NCBI GenBank assembly: GCA_023388515.1
Contig: JAEWGD010000033.1
Coordinates: 1 to 64,000, forward strand
Source of the DNA: Bacillota bacterium
GTDB lineage: Bacteria; Bacillota; Clostridia; Oscillospirales; Ruminococcaceae
DNA: 64,000 bases
Reading direction: 5' to 3'
How positions within the stretch are numbered: position 1 is the stretch's first letter; every line of letters starts with the position of its first letter. This document shows, piece by piece, positions 16,935 through 25,346 of this stretch. The notes under the pieces are model-generated. The model did no database searches, was not told the origin of the DNA, and worked only from the letters and a program-made list of their open reading frames with translations. A program made the translations under genes and the position numbers.

Positions 16935-16965
16935 GGCTGAGGGTTTAAAAACCCTCAGCCTTTTT
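16935..16965. terminator. Strong bidirectional terminator
   Basis: Perfect 12-bp stem GGCTGAGGGTTT/AAACCCTCAGCC (16935-16946/16949-16960) flanked by AAAA and TTTTT. It serves the small gene at 16590 and the thyA-folA operon. Confidence 0.92.
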
Positions 16966-16980
16966 ATGCGTTATAAAATT

Positions 16981-17481
16981 CTACTTAACTAAATCACGAT
17001 TATCATATATTGTAAATCTAAACTTAATATCCTCATGGCATCTTGCTACAGACATTGCAACTTGTCGCCAGTTGCACAGTTTATCGACATTTGGAAAAAA
17101 AGTATCGGCATCGCTTGATTCTTCGATTTTCGTGATAAGAGCTATTTTGCAATATTCCAAAAACTGCTCATAAATTTTCTGCCCACCGATAACAAAAACA
17201 TCATCAGTATTATAATCCTTAACTGCCTCCAATACCTCTGCAACAGAATTACATACTATTGCACCGTCAATCTCCAAAGCCTTGTTGGTTGAAAGAACAA
17301 TGTTCACCCTATCCTTTAGTGGCTTTCCGTTCGGCATGGATTTAAGCGTGTTATGCCCCATGATTACTACTTTATTAATAGTAGTATCCCTGAAAAACTT
17401 CATGTCCTCTGGTATATTAAACAGGAGATTACCCTCACAACCAATCCCCCAGTTTTTAGTAACTGCAACTATAATTTTCAT
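16981..17481 (-). CDS. folA: Dihydrofolate reductase
   Basis: A 166-residue DHFR that reduces dihydrofolate to tetrahydrofolate with NADPH. The family motifs are WGIGCEGNLLFNIPEDMKFFRDTT near the N-terminus (PEDM includes the active-site acidic position), VVIMGHNTLKSMP near residue 37 and VFVIGGQKIYEQFL near 94. It lies 10 nt downstream of thyA. The pairing makes sense because thymidylate synthase converts methylene-tetrahydrofolate to dihydrofolate, which this enzyme recycles. Confidence 0.96.
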   Translation of the reverse strand: MKIIVAVTKNWGIGCEGNLLFNIPEDMKFFRDTTINKVVIMGHNTLKSMPNGKPLKDRVNIVLSTNKALEIDGAIVCNSVAEVLEAVKDYNTDDVFVIGGQKIYEQFLEYCKIALITKIEESSDADTFFPNVDKLCNWRQVAMSVARCHEDIKFRFTIYDNRDLVK

Positions 17482-17491
17482 ATTCCCTCCA

Positions 17492-18322
17492 CTATTCTGC
17501 TACTGGAATTTTTTTATCAAGCGTGTAAAACTGATAATTCTCTATATCAAATGAGCCAACTGTAAATTTATAGAAATCATCAACACTTTTATCAATTTTG
17601 AATTCTGGTGCGTCAAAAGCGTTCCTTGCAATTATTTCCTCAACAATAGGTATATGCCTATCGTAAATATGTGCGTCAGCGATTACATGAACCATTTCGC
17701 CCACCTCAAACCCACTCACCTGTGCAAACATATGCACCAAAACTGCATACTGGCACACATTCCAGTTATTCGCAACAAGCATATCCTGTGAACGCTGATT
17801 CAATATAGCGTTTAATTTATTGCCCACAACATTAAAAGTCATGCTGTACGCACACGGGTATAGCCCCATCTCATGCAAATCTTGAAAGTTGTATATATTT
17901 GACATTATTCGTCTGCTTAATGGATTATTTTTTAAATCGTACAATATTCTATCGACTTGGTCAAACATTCCTTCTGCATACTCATGCTTTATTCCAAGCT
18001 GATAACCGTACGCTTTGCCAATTGTTCCGTTTTCATCAGCCCAAGCGTCCCAAATATGACTATTCAAGTCGCTGATATTATTGGACTTTTTCTGCCATAT
18101 CCACAAAATTTCATCAATTGCTGACTTAAATGCAGTTCGCCTAAGAGTTAGTATTGGAAACTCCTTTGATAAATCATATCTATTAACAATCCCAAACCTT
18201 TTTATAGTATGTGCAGGCGTACCGTCGCTCCATTTCGGTCGCACATCATAGTCAGTATCCCAAAAGCCATTTGTCAATATATCTTTGCAGTTTTGAATAA
18301 ATATCATATCTGCATAACTCAT
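17492..18322 (-). CDS. thyA: Thymidylate synthase
   Basis: A 276-residue ThyA that methylates dUMP to dTMP using methylene-tetrahydrofolate. The nucleophile is the Cys in GLYPCAYSM near residue 158. Supporting motifs are FPILTLRRTAFKSAIDEILWIWQ, the SRRIMSN phosphate-binding Arg pair near 135, NQRSQDMLVANNWN near 174 and DAHIYDRH near 216. It is first gene of thyA-folA. GGGGAAAG precedes the ATG. Confidence 0.97.
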   Translation of the reverse strand: MSYADMIFIQNCKDILTNGFWDTDYDVRPKWSDGTPAHTIKRFGIVNRYDLSKEFPILTLRRTAFKSAIDEILWIWQKKSNNISDLNSHIWDAWADENGTIGKAYGYQLGIKHEYAEGMFDQVDRILYDLKNNPLSRRIMSNIYNFQDLHEMGLYPCAYSMTFNVVGNKLNAILNQRSQDMLVANNWNVCQYAVLVHMFAQVSGFEVGEMVHVIADAHIYDRHIPIVEEIIARNAFDAPEFKIDKSVDDFYKFTVGSFDIENYQFYTLDKKIPVAE

Positions 18323-18599
18323 TTTAACTTTCCCCTTTTTAGTTTATATTTTATTATATCATGTATTTTCTCTTATTTCAACAATTTTTCATTGAAATTG
18401 TACTAATATTTTATAAAACCTTGTTAATTATATACAATTTAATAGTATAAAAATTTATAGTTTTGTTAATAACCCATTAAATATCCTGTGGAATTAACGC
18501 ATTAGCCACAATTTATTAATTGAAAAATGTTTTTAAATATACGAGAAAGTGTTAATATGATTATACCGTAAAGCAAAAATAATGTAAGGAGAAAATATT

Positions 18600-20702
18600 A
18601 TGAAAAAACTTGGTACAAAATTAACTGTAAGAGTATTGCTAATGCTAACTATTGCTGTTCTTTTATGCACCGCTATCAGTTATTTTAGTAACAAAAAATT
18701 AATGGATGACACCCTTAATGACTTGTGCGACAATTCATTAAATGTATTGGATCTTACTATTGCAAATCAAGGTGCACAGTCAAAAACTATCGCTGAAACA
18801 TTGTCAAAAGATGATGAGCTTTCTAAAGCTATTTCAGCAAATAACTCTGAAGGAGTAAGTAAAATCCTGTCGGAATTAGTATATGAAAATAGATTTAATG
18901 TGGAGTACATAACTATTACAGATGCTGATGGCAATGTAATTCTACGCTCATATAATGACGAAAAGGGCGATTCCATTATTAATCAATCCAATGTTTCAGA
19001 GGCTTTAAAGGGCAATATTACAACTGTTACTGCTGAGGGAACTCTCATTAAACTTGCTGTGAGAACAGGTGCTCCTGTAAAGTGGAACGGCAGTGTTGTT
19101 GGAGTTGTTTCTGTAAGCTATCCACTTGATGACCCAGAGTTTCTGGATTCGCTAAAAAGTGCTACAAATAACGAATATACAGTATTCCTCAAGGATGAAA
19201 GAATTAACACTACGATTATTCAAAATGGCGAAAGGCAAGTTGGCACAAAGCTTGACCCTAAAATAGCTAAAACTGTTTTGGAGAAAAAGGAGGATTTCGC
19301 TGGTGAAACTGAAATACTTGGCGAAAAATATGTAACAAAGTATAAACCTATTTTAGACACTGATGGCAAAGCTATTGGAATTATGTTCACTGGAATGAAT
19401 ATAGAAAGTATCAGAGATGCACAAGCTCAATCAACAATGATAAACTTGTTGGTATTATTAGGCTTATTTATTATAGGTACTTTATTGACATTGAGAATAG
19501 TTTCAAGACTTATCACAAAGCCTGTTACTGGTTTAACAAAAGCAGTTACAAGACTCTCAACGGGTATGCTCGATATTTCTATTAATTATACGTCATCTGA
19601 TGAATTAGGTACTCTTGCCGATTCACTAAGGTCGACTATAAGCACGCTTAAACTCTATGTAAGCGATATTTCAAGCAACCTTGAATTAATGGCTTCTGGA
19701 GATATGACTAATGAAATAACGCAGGACTATATCGGCGATTTTATTCCTATCAAGGATTCACTTGTGAAGATTTCAGAGTCACTTAATAATTCATTAGGCT
19801 CAATTACTCTTGCTGCAGAACAGGTTAATTCGGGTGCAGACCAAGTCGCATTAGGTGCACAAACGCTCTCACAAGGTGCTACTGAACAGGCAAGTTCAAT
19901 TCAAGAGCTTTCAGCGTCAATCCTTGAGGTTTCTTCTCAGGTTGACGAAAATGCTAAGAATGTACAGGTTGCTAACGAATCTGTAAACGATGCTGGAGAG
20001 GGTATAAAAGTAAGCAATGACCATATGAAGGAAATGCTACTTGCTATGAGTGAAATAAACGATTCCTCAGCACAAATTGGCAAGATAATTAAGGTTATTG
20101 ATGATATAGCATTCCAAACAAATATCCTTGCTCTAAATGCTGCTGTTGAGGCTGCAAGGGCAGGTTCAGCTGGTAGGGGCTTTGCCGTAGTTGCTGACGA
20201 GGTAAGAAACCTTGCGTCTAAGAGTGCTGATGCTGCAAAACAAACTACTGCCTTGATTGAAGGTTCTGTTCAAAGCGTTAAACGAGGTACAAAAATTGCT
20301 GAGGAAACAGCAATTGCTTTGGAAGAAGTTGGCGTTCAGGCTTCTATGGTTGTTGATACTATTGAAAAAATTAATAAGGCATCCAAAGAGCAAGCTAGTG
20401 CATTACATCAAATTACACAGGGTATCGACCAGATTTCTGCTGTTGTTCAGACAAACTCTGCTACTTCTGAGGAAAGTGCTGCTGCAAGTGAAGAGCTTTC
20501 AGGACAGGCTGCAACACTACAACAAGAGGTTTCACATTTCAAGCTAAGAAATGTTTCTAGTAAGAATAATTTCTTTGATGATGACCCGATTCCAGAAAAA
20601 CGAAAAAGAAAAATTAACTTAGATTTAGACGATGATTTCGATTTATCAAGCACACCTCCCCCAAGAGTTAAGAAGATAAATCTAGGCGACGACAAATATT
20701 AA
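18600..20702 (+). CDS. Methyl-accepting chemotaxis protein
   Basis: A 700-residue transmembrane chemoreceptor. TM1 is at about residues 12-30, an extracytoplasmic Cache-type sensor covers 35-275, and TM2 is at about 281-301. HAMP follows at about 302-355, then the cytoplasmic signalling helical hairpin. The conserved tip is IDDIAFQTNILALNAAVEAARAG near residue 503, followed by GFAVVADEVRNLA. The C-terminal tail (DDDFDLSSTPPP...) is acidic and lacks a CheR-binding pentapeptide. No chemotaxis or flagellar genes are adjacent. Ligand unknown. AAGGAGA precedes the ATG. Confidence 0.95.
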   Translation: MKKLGTKLTVRVLLMLTIAVLLCTAISYFSNKKLMDDTLNDLCDNSLNVLDLTIANQGAQSKTIAETLSKDDELSKAISANNSEGVSKILSELVYENRFNVEYITITDADGNVILRSYNDEKGDSIINQSNVSEALKGNITTVTAEGTLIKLAVRTGAPVKWNGSVVGVVSVSYPLDDPEFLDSLKSATNNEYTVFLKDERINTTIIQNGERQVGTKLDPKIAKTVLEKKEDFAGETEILGEKYVTKYKPILDTDGKAIGIMFTGMNIESIRDAQAQSTMINLLVLLGLFIIGTLLTLRIVSRLITKPVTGLTKAVTRLSTGMLDISINYTSSDELGTLADSLRSTISTLKLYVSDISSNLELMASGDMTNEITQDYIGDFIPIKDSLVKISESLNNSLGSITLAAEQVNSGADQVALGAQTLSQGATEQASSIQELSASILEVSSQVDENAKNVQVANESVNDAGEGIKVSNDHMKEMLLAMSEINDSSAQIGKIIKVIDDIAFQTNILALNAAVEAARAGSAGRGFAVVADEVRNLASKSADAAKQTTALIEGSVQSVKRGTKIAEETAIALEEVGVQASMVVDTIEKINKASKEQASALHQITQGIDQISAVVQTNSATSEESAAASEELSGQAATLQQEVSHFKLRNVSSKNNFFDDDPIPEKRKRKINLDLDDDFDLSSTPPPRVKKINLGDDKY

Positions 20703-20713
20703 TACATAACTAA

Positions 20714-20749
20714 AAACACAGGGTTGAAGTAAAATTCAACCCTGTGTTT
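20714..20749. terminator. Terminator of the chemoreceptor gene
   Basis: Perfect 15-bp stem AAACACAGGGTTGAA/TTCAACCCTGTGTTT (20714-20728/20735-20749) with a 6-nt loop. Confidence 0.9.
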
Positions 20750-20851
20750 GCGTTAAAAGAAAGTTGTGTCTGCGACGGATTATAATGGGTTACCAAAGGG
20801 ATAATATCCATTTTGTAGAAGTTTGCGAATAAACCCCTCAAAGACAGCTTT

Positions 20852-22030
20852 TTATTTACTCATATCGTCAATAAACCTTGTAAACTTATCAATTATTACA
20901 TCCCACTGATAGTTTTTATCAACATAACCCTTACCATTATTGCCCATAGCATTTCTTAAATCCTCATTATTTATAAGCAAATCAAGACATTCACAGAAAT
21001 CCTCATTCCCATAAAAATATAGCCCACCATTACTTTTCTCACAATGCCCCTTTAAAACAGCACAATGACCACTCACCAGTACAGGCTTTATAAATTCAAA
21101 TGCCTCAAGCACAACAATGGATAGGCTTTCAAAATGTGATGGCAGAACAAAAAGTTCACATTCACTCAAAACTGCGTACTTTTCCTCCTCAGAAACAAAT
21201 CCAAGTGAAATTATATCCTTGTGCTTAGGAATTGGAATAATCTCATTACCCATAAGAACAAGCTGTAAATCGCATTTATGTCGTTTCTTGTACTCAAGGA
21301 AATACTCGAACAATTCATTACAACCCTTAGGAACGTCAATTCTACCCATATAAAGTATAAAAGGCTTGTTCAACTTAAACTGCTCTCTTGCATTCGGAAA
21401 CGTGTCCACAGGTGGAATATCAAGCCCTATTCCCGTTGTAATTGACGGTATCTGAGCATTTTTAAAACGCTTGTGAATAAATTCCATTTCCTCGCTTGTA
21501 TTGTAAACTATCCCTTTTGGTGCATCGAAAAGTGCATCAAAACTTTTGAGATAAACAGGTGGCTCATCATGACAAAATGGAATAAGAATTGCCTTATCCT
21601 TAGCATACTTTATCCCCTCAACCGTTTGCCAATACAGGTATGTGAAAAATAAAAACAAGTCATGCTCGTCAATATTTTCTTCAATATATTCAACAATACC
21701 TTTGCTCACAGGGCCTTGTGCGTCAATCCACTCGTCCGACTCCTTTAGCGTATGGTTAGGGTTGTTGAATAATTTGCCACATAACTCAGCAAATGTTTTT
21801 GTGTTTCTTGGAAAGTCCACATTAAAGCGATGAACAGTCACTCCATTTATAACCGTTACTTCTTCTTTATAATAATTATTCCATTCCTGATAATCAAGAG
21901 CACAAGTCGTTACAACAGTAATATCATAAATATCAGCAAGCTTTTCTGCATACGCTCGACAATAAGCCTCTGCTCCACCGTTAATCTCAATTCCATACCT
22001 TTGAACAACAAAACATAACTTTTTTTTCAT
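20852..22030 (-). CDS. GT4-family glycosyltransferase
   Basis: A 392-residue GT-B glycosyltransferase of family 4. The N-terminal acceptor domain opens with VVQRYGIEINGGAEAYCRAYAEKL. The C-terminal nucleotide-sugar domain carries FILYMGRIDVPKGCNELFEYF near residue 228 and the E-x7-E-type motif in PSHFESLSIVVLEAFEF near 298. It is last gene of a four-gene operon with a second GT4, a coiled-coil protein and a polysaccharide export permease, so it probably builds an exported glycan. Donor and acceptor sugars cannot be told. Confidence 0.92.
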   Translation of the reverse strand: MKKKLCFVVQRYGIEINGGAEAYCRAYAEKLADIYDITVVTTCALDYQEWNNYYKEEVTVINGVTVHRFNVDFPRNTKTFAELCGKLFNNPNHTLKESDEWIDAQGPVSKGIVEYIEENIDEHDLFLFFTYLYWQTVEGIKYAKDKAILIPFCHDEPPVYLKSFDALFDAPKGIVYNTSEEMEFIHKRFKNAQIPSITTGIGLDIPPVDTFPNAREQFKLNKPFILYMGRIDVPKGCNELFEYFLEYKKRHKCDLQLVLMGNEIIPIPKHKDIISLGFVSEEEKYAVLSECELFVLPSHFESLSIVVLEAFEFIKPVLVSGHCAVLKGHCEKSNGGLYFYGNEDFCECLDLLINNEDLRNAMGNNGKGYVDKNYQWDVIIDKFTRFIDDMSK

Positions 22031-22042
22031 AAACTCCCCAAC

Positions 22043-23116
22043 CTAACTAATATAAGGTTTTATTAACTCCATAAACTTTGATTTTACCTTGTTTATTTCA
22101 AAATCAGCAAAGCGTTTTCTTTGCCCATCTATTATCTTTTCTCTGAAATCCTCATCAGTTACAACAAGATTTATAAGCTCTGCAACAATCCTATGGTCCT
22201 TTTCAGTAAACATAATTCCACTATCACCTAATGTATAGGGAATTGCACTGCTAGCATACGCAATGATAGGAACATCAAAAACCATAGCCTCAAGCAATGG
22301 CACACAAAAGCCCTCATGTTCACTTTGACATAGAAAAACATCAGCAAGTTTATAGTATGCAAGTATATCGGCAAAGCTAATATGTCCAGGAAAAACAACG
22401 TTTTCTATATTATGGCTAATAATATAATCCTCAAGTGACTCATGATAATTCTCCATCGAAGTAGAAGAACCGACCAAAATGAGTCTACTCTTTGGATTAA
22501 TATATTTATTATAAACATGAAAACTTGATATTACGTCCTCTTGCTTTTTATTCGGTGCAATCCTACCAACAAAAAGAATATTCGTATAACCGTCATTTTT
22601 ATGCTTTTTCAACAACTTTTCTGTCGGAACAGTGTTCCTATAATCTCTATCATCAAATATAATCGGAAGTGTAACAGTGTTTTTATAACCAAGTTTATCA
22701 AGTTCTTCCTTGTTATAATCACTGTCACAAATAGCAAAATCAATATGTTCTGCCAAATCAGCTAACTCAAGTCTACCACTCCTGCAACCTATTTGTGCAT
22801 TCGGTATGCTCTTAAAATAATGTGCAGGAGTTATATTATGATAAACCATAATTTTACTTCGAACTCTTGCATTAATCACATATTCAGACAAATCGCTACC
22901 AATTGACATATGATAAATAAAAATGTCACTAGGCTTTGATACAAAGCCTTTAAAGTTAGTTACCTTATTTTTTACACTAGGTGCAATATTTATAGCAACA
23001 ATTTTGTTCTCATATCCATGCTTTGTTAGCTCGCTTGCCATAGCAAAAATATCGTTACTTACAGCATCTCCATATGAAATTGAAGGCGTAAACTGAATAA
23101 TTCTTGACTTACCCAT
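22043..23116 (-). CDS. GT4-family glycosyltransferase
   Basis: A 357-residue GT-B glycosyltransferase with an N-terminal domain starting IIQFTPSISYGDAVSNDIFAM, a donor-domain entry ILFVGRIAPNKKQEDVISSF near residue 188, and the E-x7-E motif in CQSEHEGFCVPLLEAM near 266. The domain order resembles mannosyl- or rhamnosyl-transferases of O-antigen-type clusters. The stop is 12 nt before the next GT start, and the AGGAGG ribosome binding site lies only about four nt before the ATG. Confidence 0.92.
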   Translation of the reverse strand: MGKSRIIQFTPSISYGDAVSNDIFAMASELTKHGYENKIVAINIAPSVKNKVTNFKGFVSKPSDIFIYHMSIGSDLSEYVINARVRSKIMVYHNITPAHYFKSIPNAQIGCRSGRLELADLAEHIDFAICDSDYNKEELDKLGYKNTVTLPIIFDDRDYRNTVPTEKLLKKHKNDGYTNILFVGRIAPNKKQEDVISSFHVYNKYINPKSRLILVGSSTSMENYHESLEDYIISHNIENVVFPGHISFADILAYYKLADVFLCQSEHEGFCVPLLEAMVFDVPIIAYASSAIPYTLGDSGIMFTEKDHRIVAELINLVVTDEDFREKIIDGQRKRFADFEINKVKSKFMELIKPYIS

Positions 23117-23124
23117 ATGCCCTC

Positions 23125-23601
23125 CTAATCCTTTATTCTCTTTTTTATAGAGTCAACTTCTTTTGTAAGCACAGCCACGCATTTATAAAGCTCTTTATTT
23201 TCCTGTTCAAGTTTTGCATTTTTTTCAATCAAAGCAGATATTGTATGAGCTACTCCTCCATTAAATGAGTTCTGCTGTTCCATAACATATCTCATATAGA
23301 AAAACATAAACTTTCTTGTAACCTTATACCTAAATATTCTAAACTTGTTTTTTAAACCAGACTCGTTTGGAATAGACCACCAGTATTGTACAGCAGATTT
23401 TTGTGCTACCATATCAGCTAATGGCGAAAGATTTCCATCTAAAATATTATGGTGCTTTTCTACTTGACTTTTTATAGTAAAATCCTGCAAGGCACTTATT
23501 TTCTTCATGTCATACCCACGAGCCTCAATCCTCTCATGGATTTGCGTCATTATATCAGAAATGTCCACATTTTCAACATTAAACTTAATTTTCTCTTCCA
23601 C
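23125..23601 (-). CDS. Coiled-coil protein in glycan export operon, unknown
   Basis: A 158-residue protein not assigned to a family. It starts with GTG 23601 after GGAGG (seven-nt spacing). The middle is basic and aromatic (FRIFRYKVTRKFMFFYMRYVMEQQ, about residues 88-111) and could associate with membrane. The last ~40 residues (EKNAKLEQENKELYKCVAVLTKEVDSIKKR) form a heptad coiled coil. Similar short coiled-coil proteins accompany methyl- or glycosyltransferases in O-antigen clusters and can set chain length. That role is inference from context only. Confidence 0.75.
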   Translation of the reverse strand: MEEKIKFNVENVDISDIMTQIHERIEARGYDMKKISALQDFTIKSQVEKHHNILDGNLSPLADMVAQKSAVQYWWSIPNESGLKNKFRIFRYKVTRKFMFFYMRYVMEQQNSFNGGVAHTISALIEKNAKLEQENKELYKCVAVLTKEVDSIKKRIKD

Positions 23602-23640
23602 TTATTTTCCTCCTAAAATCCTTTCACACAAGAAATCCAA

Positions 23641-24417
23641 TTATAATTCTTCCGCAAAATTCTTTTGCAGTTTTGAGAATATAAATGCACCTATTAAGAA
23701 AACTACAACGGAAAACCCTGTAACACCAAGAAAACCAGTCACATTAGGGTAAGTTCCGTACATAAGCACATTTCTGTATGCCATAATAATTTGTGTCATA
23801 GGGTTAAACATCAAGACCTTTTTAAAAGTACCGTCAAATATGTTAATATTATACAAAACTGGAGTTAAATAAAACCAAACCATTGTAACAATTCCAACAA
23901 TATGCTCCAAGTCCCTGAAATACACATAAAACGCTGAAAGCATCATGCACAAGCCTGTTACAAATAGATACTGAACAGCCATAATTACGGGCATTAACAG
24001 CACAAACGGCGTCAGCTTTACACCTGTGATAATCAAGGCTGGAAAGACGATTACCAAGCCAAAAATATAGTTTATCAGCCCTGTGGTTGATACAGATATT
24101 GGTAATATCATTCTCGGGAAGTAAATCTTTTTTACTAAGTTTGAATTAGACACAACGCAGGTTGTAGAGGCTTGAATTGAGGATACACAGTACAGCCAAG
24201 GAAGCAATCCTGTAAAAACGAACATAGCGTAGTTGTCTTCGGTAGATCTTAGCAGACGTTGAAACACAACGGAATACACAACTAGCTGCATTAACGGGTT
24301 GATGAATGTCCACAGAAAACCAAGAACTGAGCCACGATAGCGTGAACGGAGGTCTTTTTTTACGGTGGAGATCAGCATTTGTTTATAGGTGAAAACTTCT
24401 CGAAGTTGTTTAAGCAT
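23641..24417 (-). CDS. Polysaccharide ABC transporter permease (Wzm/TagG type)
   Basis: A 258-residue ABC-2 permease with six membrane segments and family motifs KKDLRSRYRGSVLGFLWTFINPLMQLVVY at the start and PARDLEHI-like YFRDLEHIVGIV near residue 170. It exports lipid-linked polysaccharide or teichoic acid with an ATPase of the Wzt/TagH type. No such ATPase lies next to it: upstream is repeat sequence and downstream is the coiled-coil gene. ATG 24417 is chosen by homology at KQLREVFTYKQML; an in-frame TTG at 24441 is an alternative. Confidence 0.9.
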   Translation of the reverse strand: MLKQLREVFTYKQMLISTVKKDLRSRYRGSVLGFLWTFINPLMQLVVYSVVFQRLLRSTEDNYAMFVFTGLLPWLYCVSSIQASTTCVVSNSNLVKKIYFPRMILPISVSTTGLINYIFGLVIVFPALIITGVKLTPFVLLMPVIMAVQYLFVTGLCMMLSAFYVYFRDLEHIVGIVTMVWFYLTPVLYNINIFDGTFKKVLMFNPMTQIIMAYRNVLMYGTYPNVTGFLGVTGFSVVVFLIGAFIFSKLQKNFAEEL

Positions 24418-24598
24418 TAAATTGCACCAACCTTTTATCAATAAACTAAAAATTCATTATATCACATTCAAAAAATGGTGTCAATATTTTTAGCACTTAT
24501 TTGCCTTTTGGGGTAGGCTTTTGGTTTTGCTTTGGTTTTTGGTTGCTTTGCTTTCTTTGAATATGCTCTGTGATGTTTATTTTAAGTAAATTATCGTT

Positions 24599-24735
24599 CT
24601 TATTTACCCTAAATACTCTCCATCTACTTTCCGTACGGTTAAATTTAAGTGGGGGTGTTCATTTCTTTGCTTGCACAAAGAAACGAACCAAAGAAATGCA
24701 CAACTGCCGTTGAGGCTTTTTCTTTTATGTTTGGT
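24599..24735 (+). repeat. Dispersed repeat, degenerate left half (copy C')
   Basis: Forward-oriented partial copy matching the left half of 34773-35161 (TTTCCGT, GGGGGTGTTCATTTCTTTG, GAAACGAACCAAAGAAA). Its hairpin TTTCTTTG-CTTGCA-CAAAGAAA keeps pairing with a changed loop, and CAAC-TGC-CGTTG keeps a shorter stem. It faces copy C in opposite orientation. The gap 24736-24822 shows no gene. Confidence 0.7.
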
Positions 24736-24822
24736 TGCTTAGTTCGGTAAAATAATCCACAGAACATCATCTTTCCTAAGCCATTTACAGGCGAGGAGGT
24801 TGTTATTTTATAACTCATGGGT

Positions 24823-25209
24823 TTACTGTACTGATACCAATATGTTAACTTTTGAGTTAAGTTTAATTTTTATGATAGAGGTATTGCCAAAACTGTTTTT
24901 GCTTTTTCTCAAATTAAATTCTGTGGTAAAAGTTACGCCAGAACAATCCTAAATCGCTTTTCCGTCGCACATGGAAATCGCCTCCTAAGTAGAGTATATG
25001 CGACGGGAAAGCACGCCATCAAAGTAGCGACCCAAAAGCCAAAACGGTCTTTGTTTTGGTTTTTGGTTGAGCGTGCCTAGCCTCAACGGCGTTGAGTTGC
25101 GTTTTTCTTTGGTTCGTTTCTTTGTACGCACAAAGAAATGAACACCCACAATTAAATTTAACAATACGGAAAGTATATTGAAAGAAAGCAGGGTAAACAA
25201 GAACCATAC
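24823..25209 (-). repeat. Dispersed repeat, copy C (full length)
   Basis: Reverse-oriented full copy sharing both ends with copy D, from the GTATGGTTCTT end (25209) to the TTAACTCAAAAGTTAA palindrome and beyond. The 14-bp hairpin 25032-25045/25053-25066 belongs to the second arm type. Flank 25238-25262 has a degenerate copy of the TTTTACCACAGAA motif. The reading frames in it are shared only with other copies and are not genes. Confidence 0.88.
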
Positions 25210-25346
25210 TTCACTCAAATCTAACAAATAAACTGAAGTTCTGTGTTATAAGCTAAACAAGAACCAAAGCGAAAGCAAAAACCCCCTTCACAAACAACTG
25301 ACAATGCCAGCCATTCACAAAAAGGGGGGAACACTTCTATTTTATC

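Noticed and set aside
20760..20850. Possible third copy of the GAGGCTT...CCCTTT short repeat
   Set aside because: Only scattered matches (CCAAAGGGATAATATCC); too weak to call.
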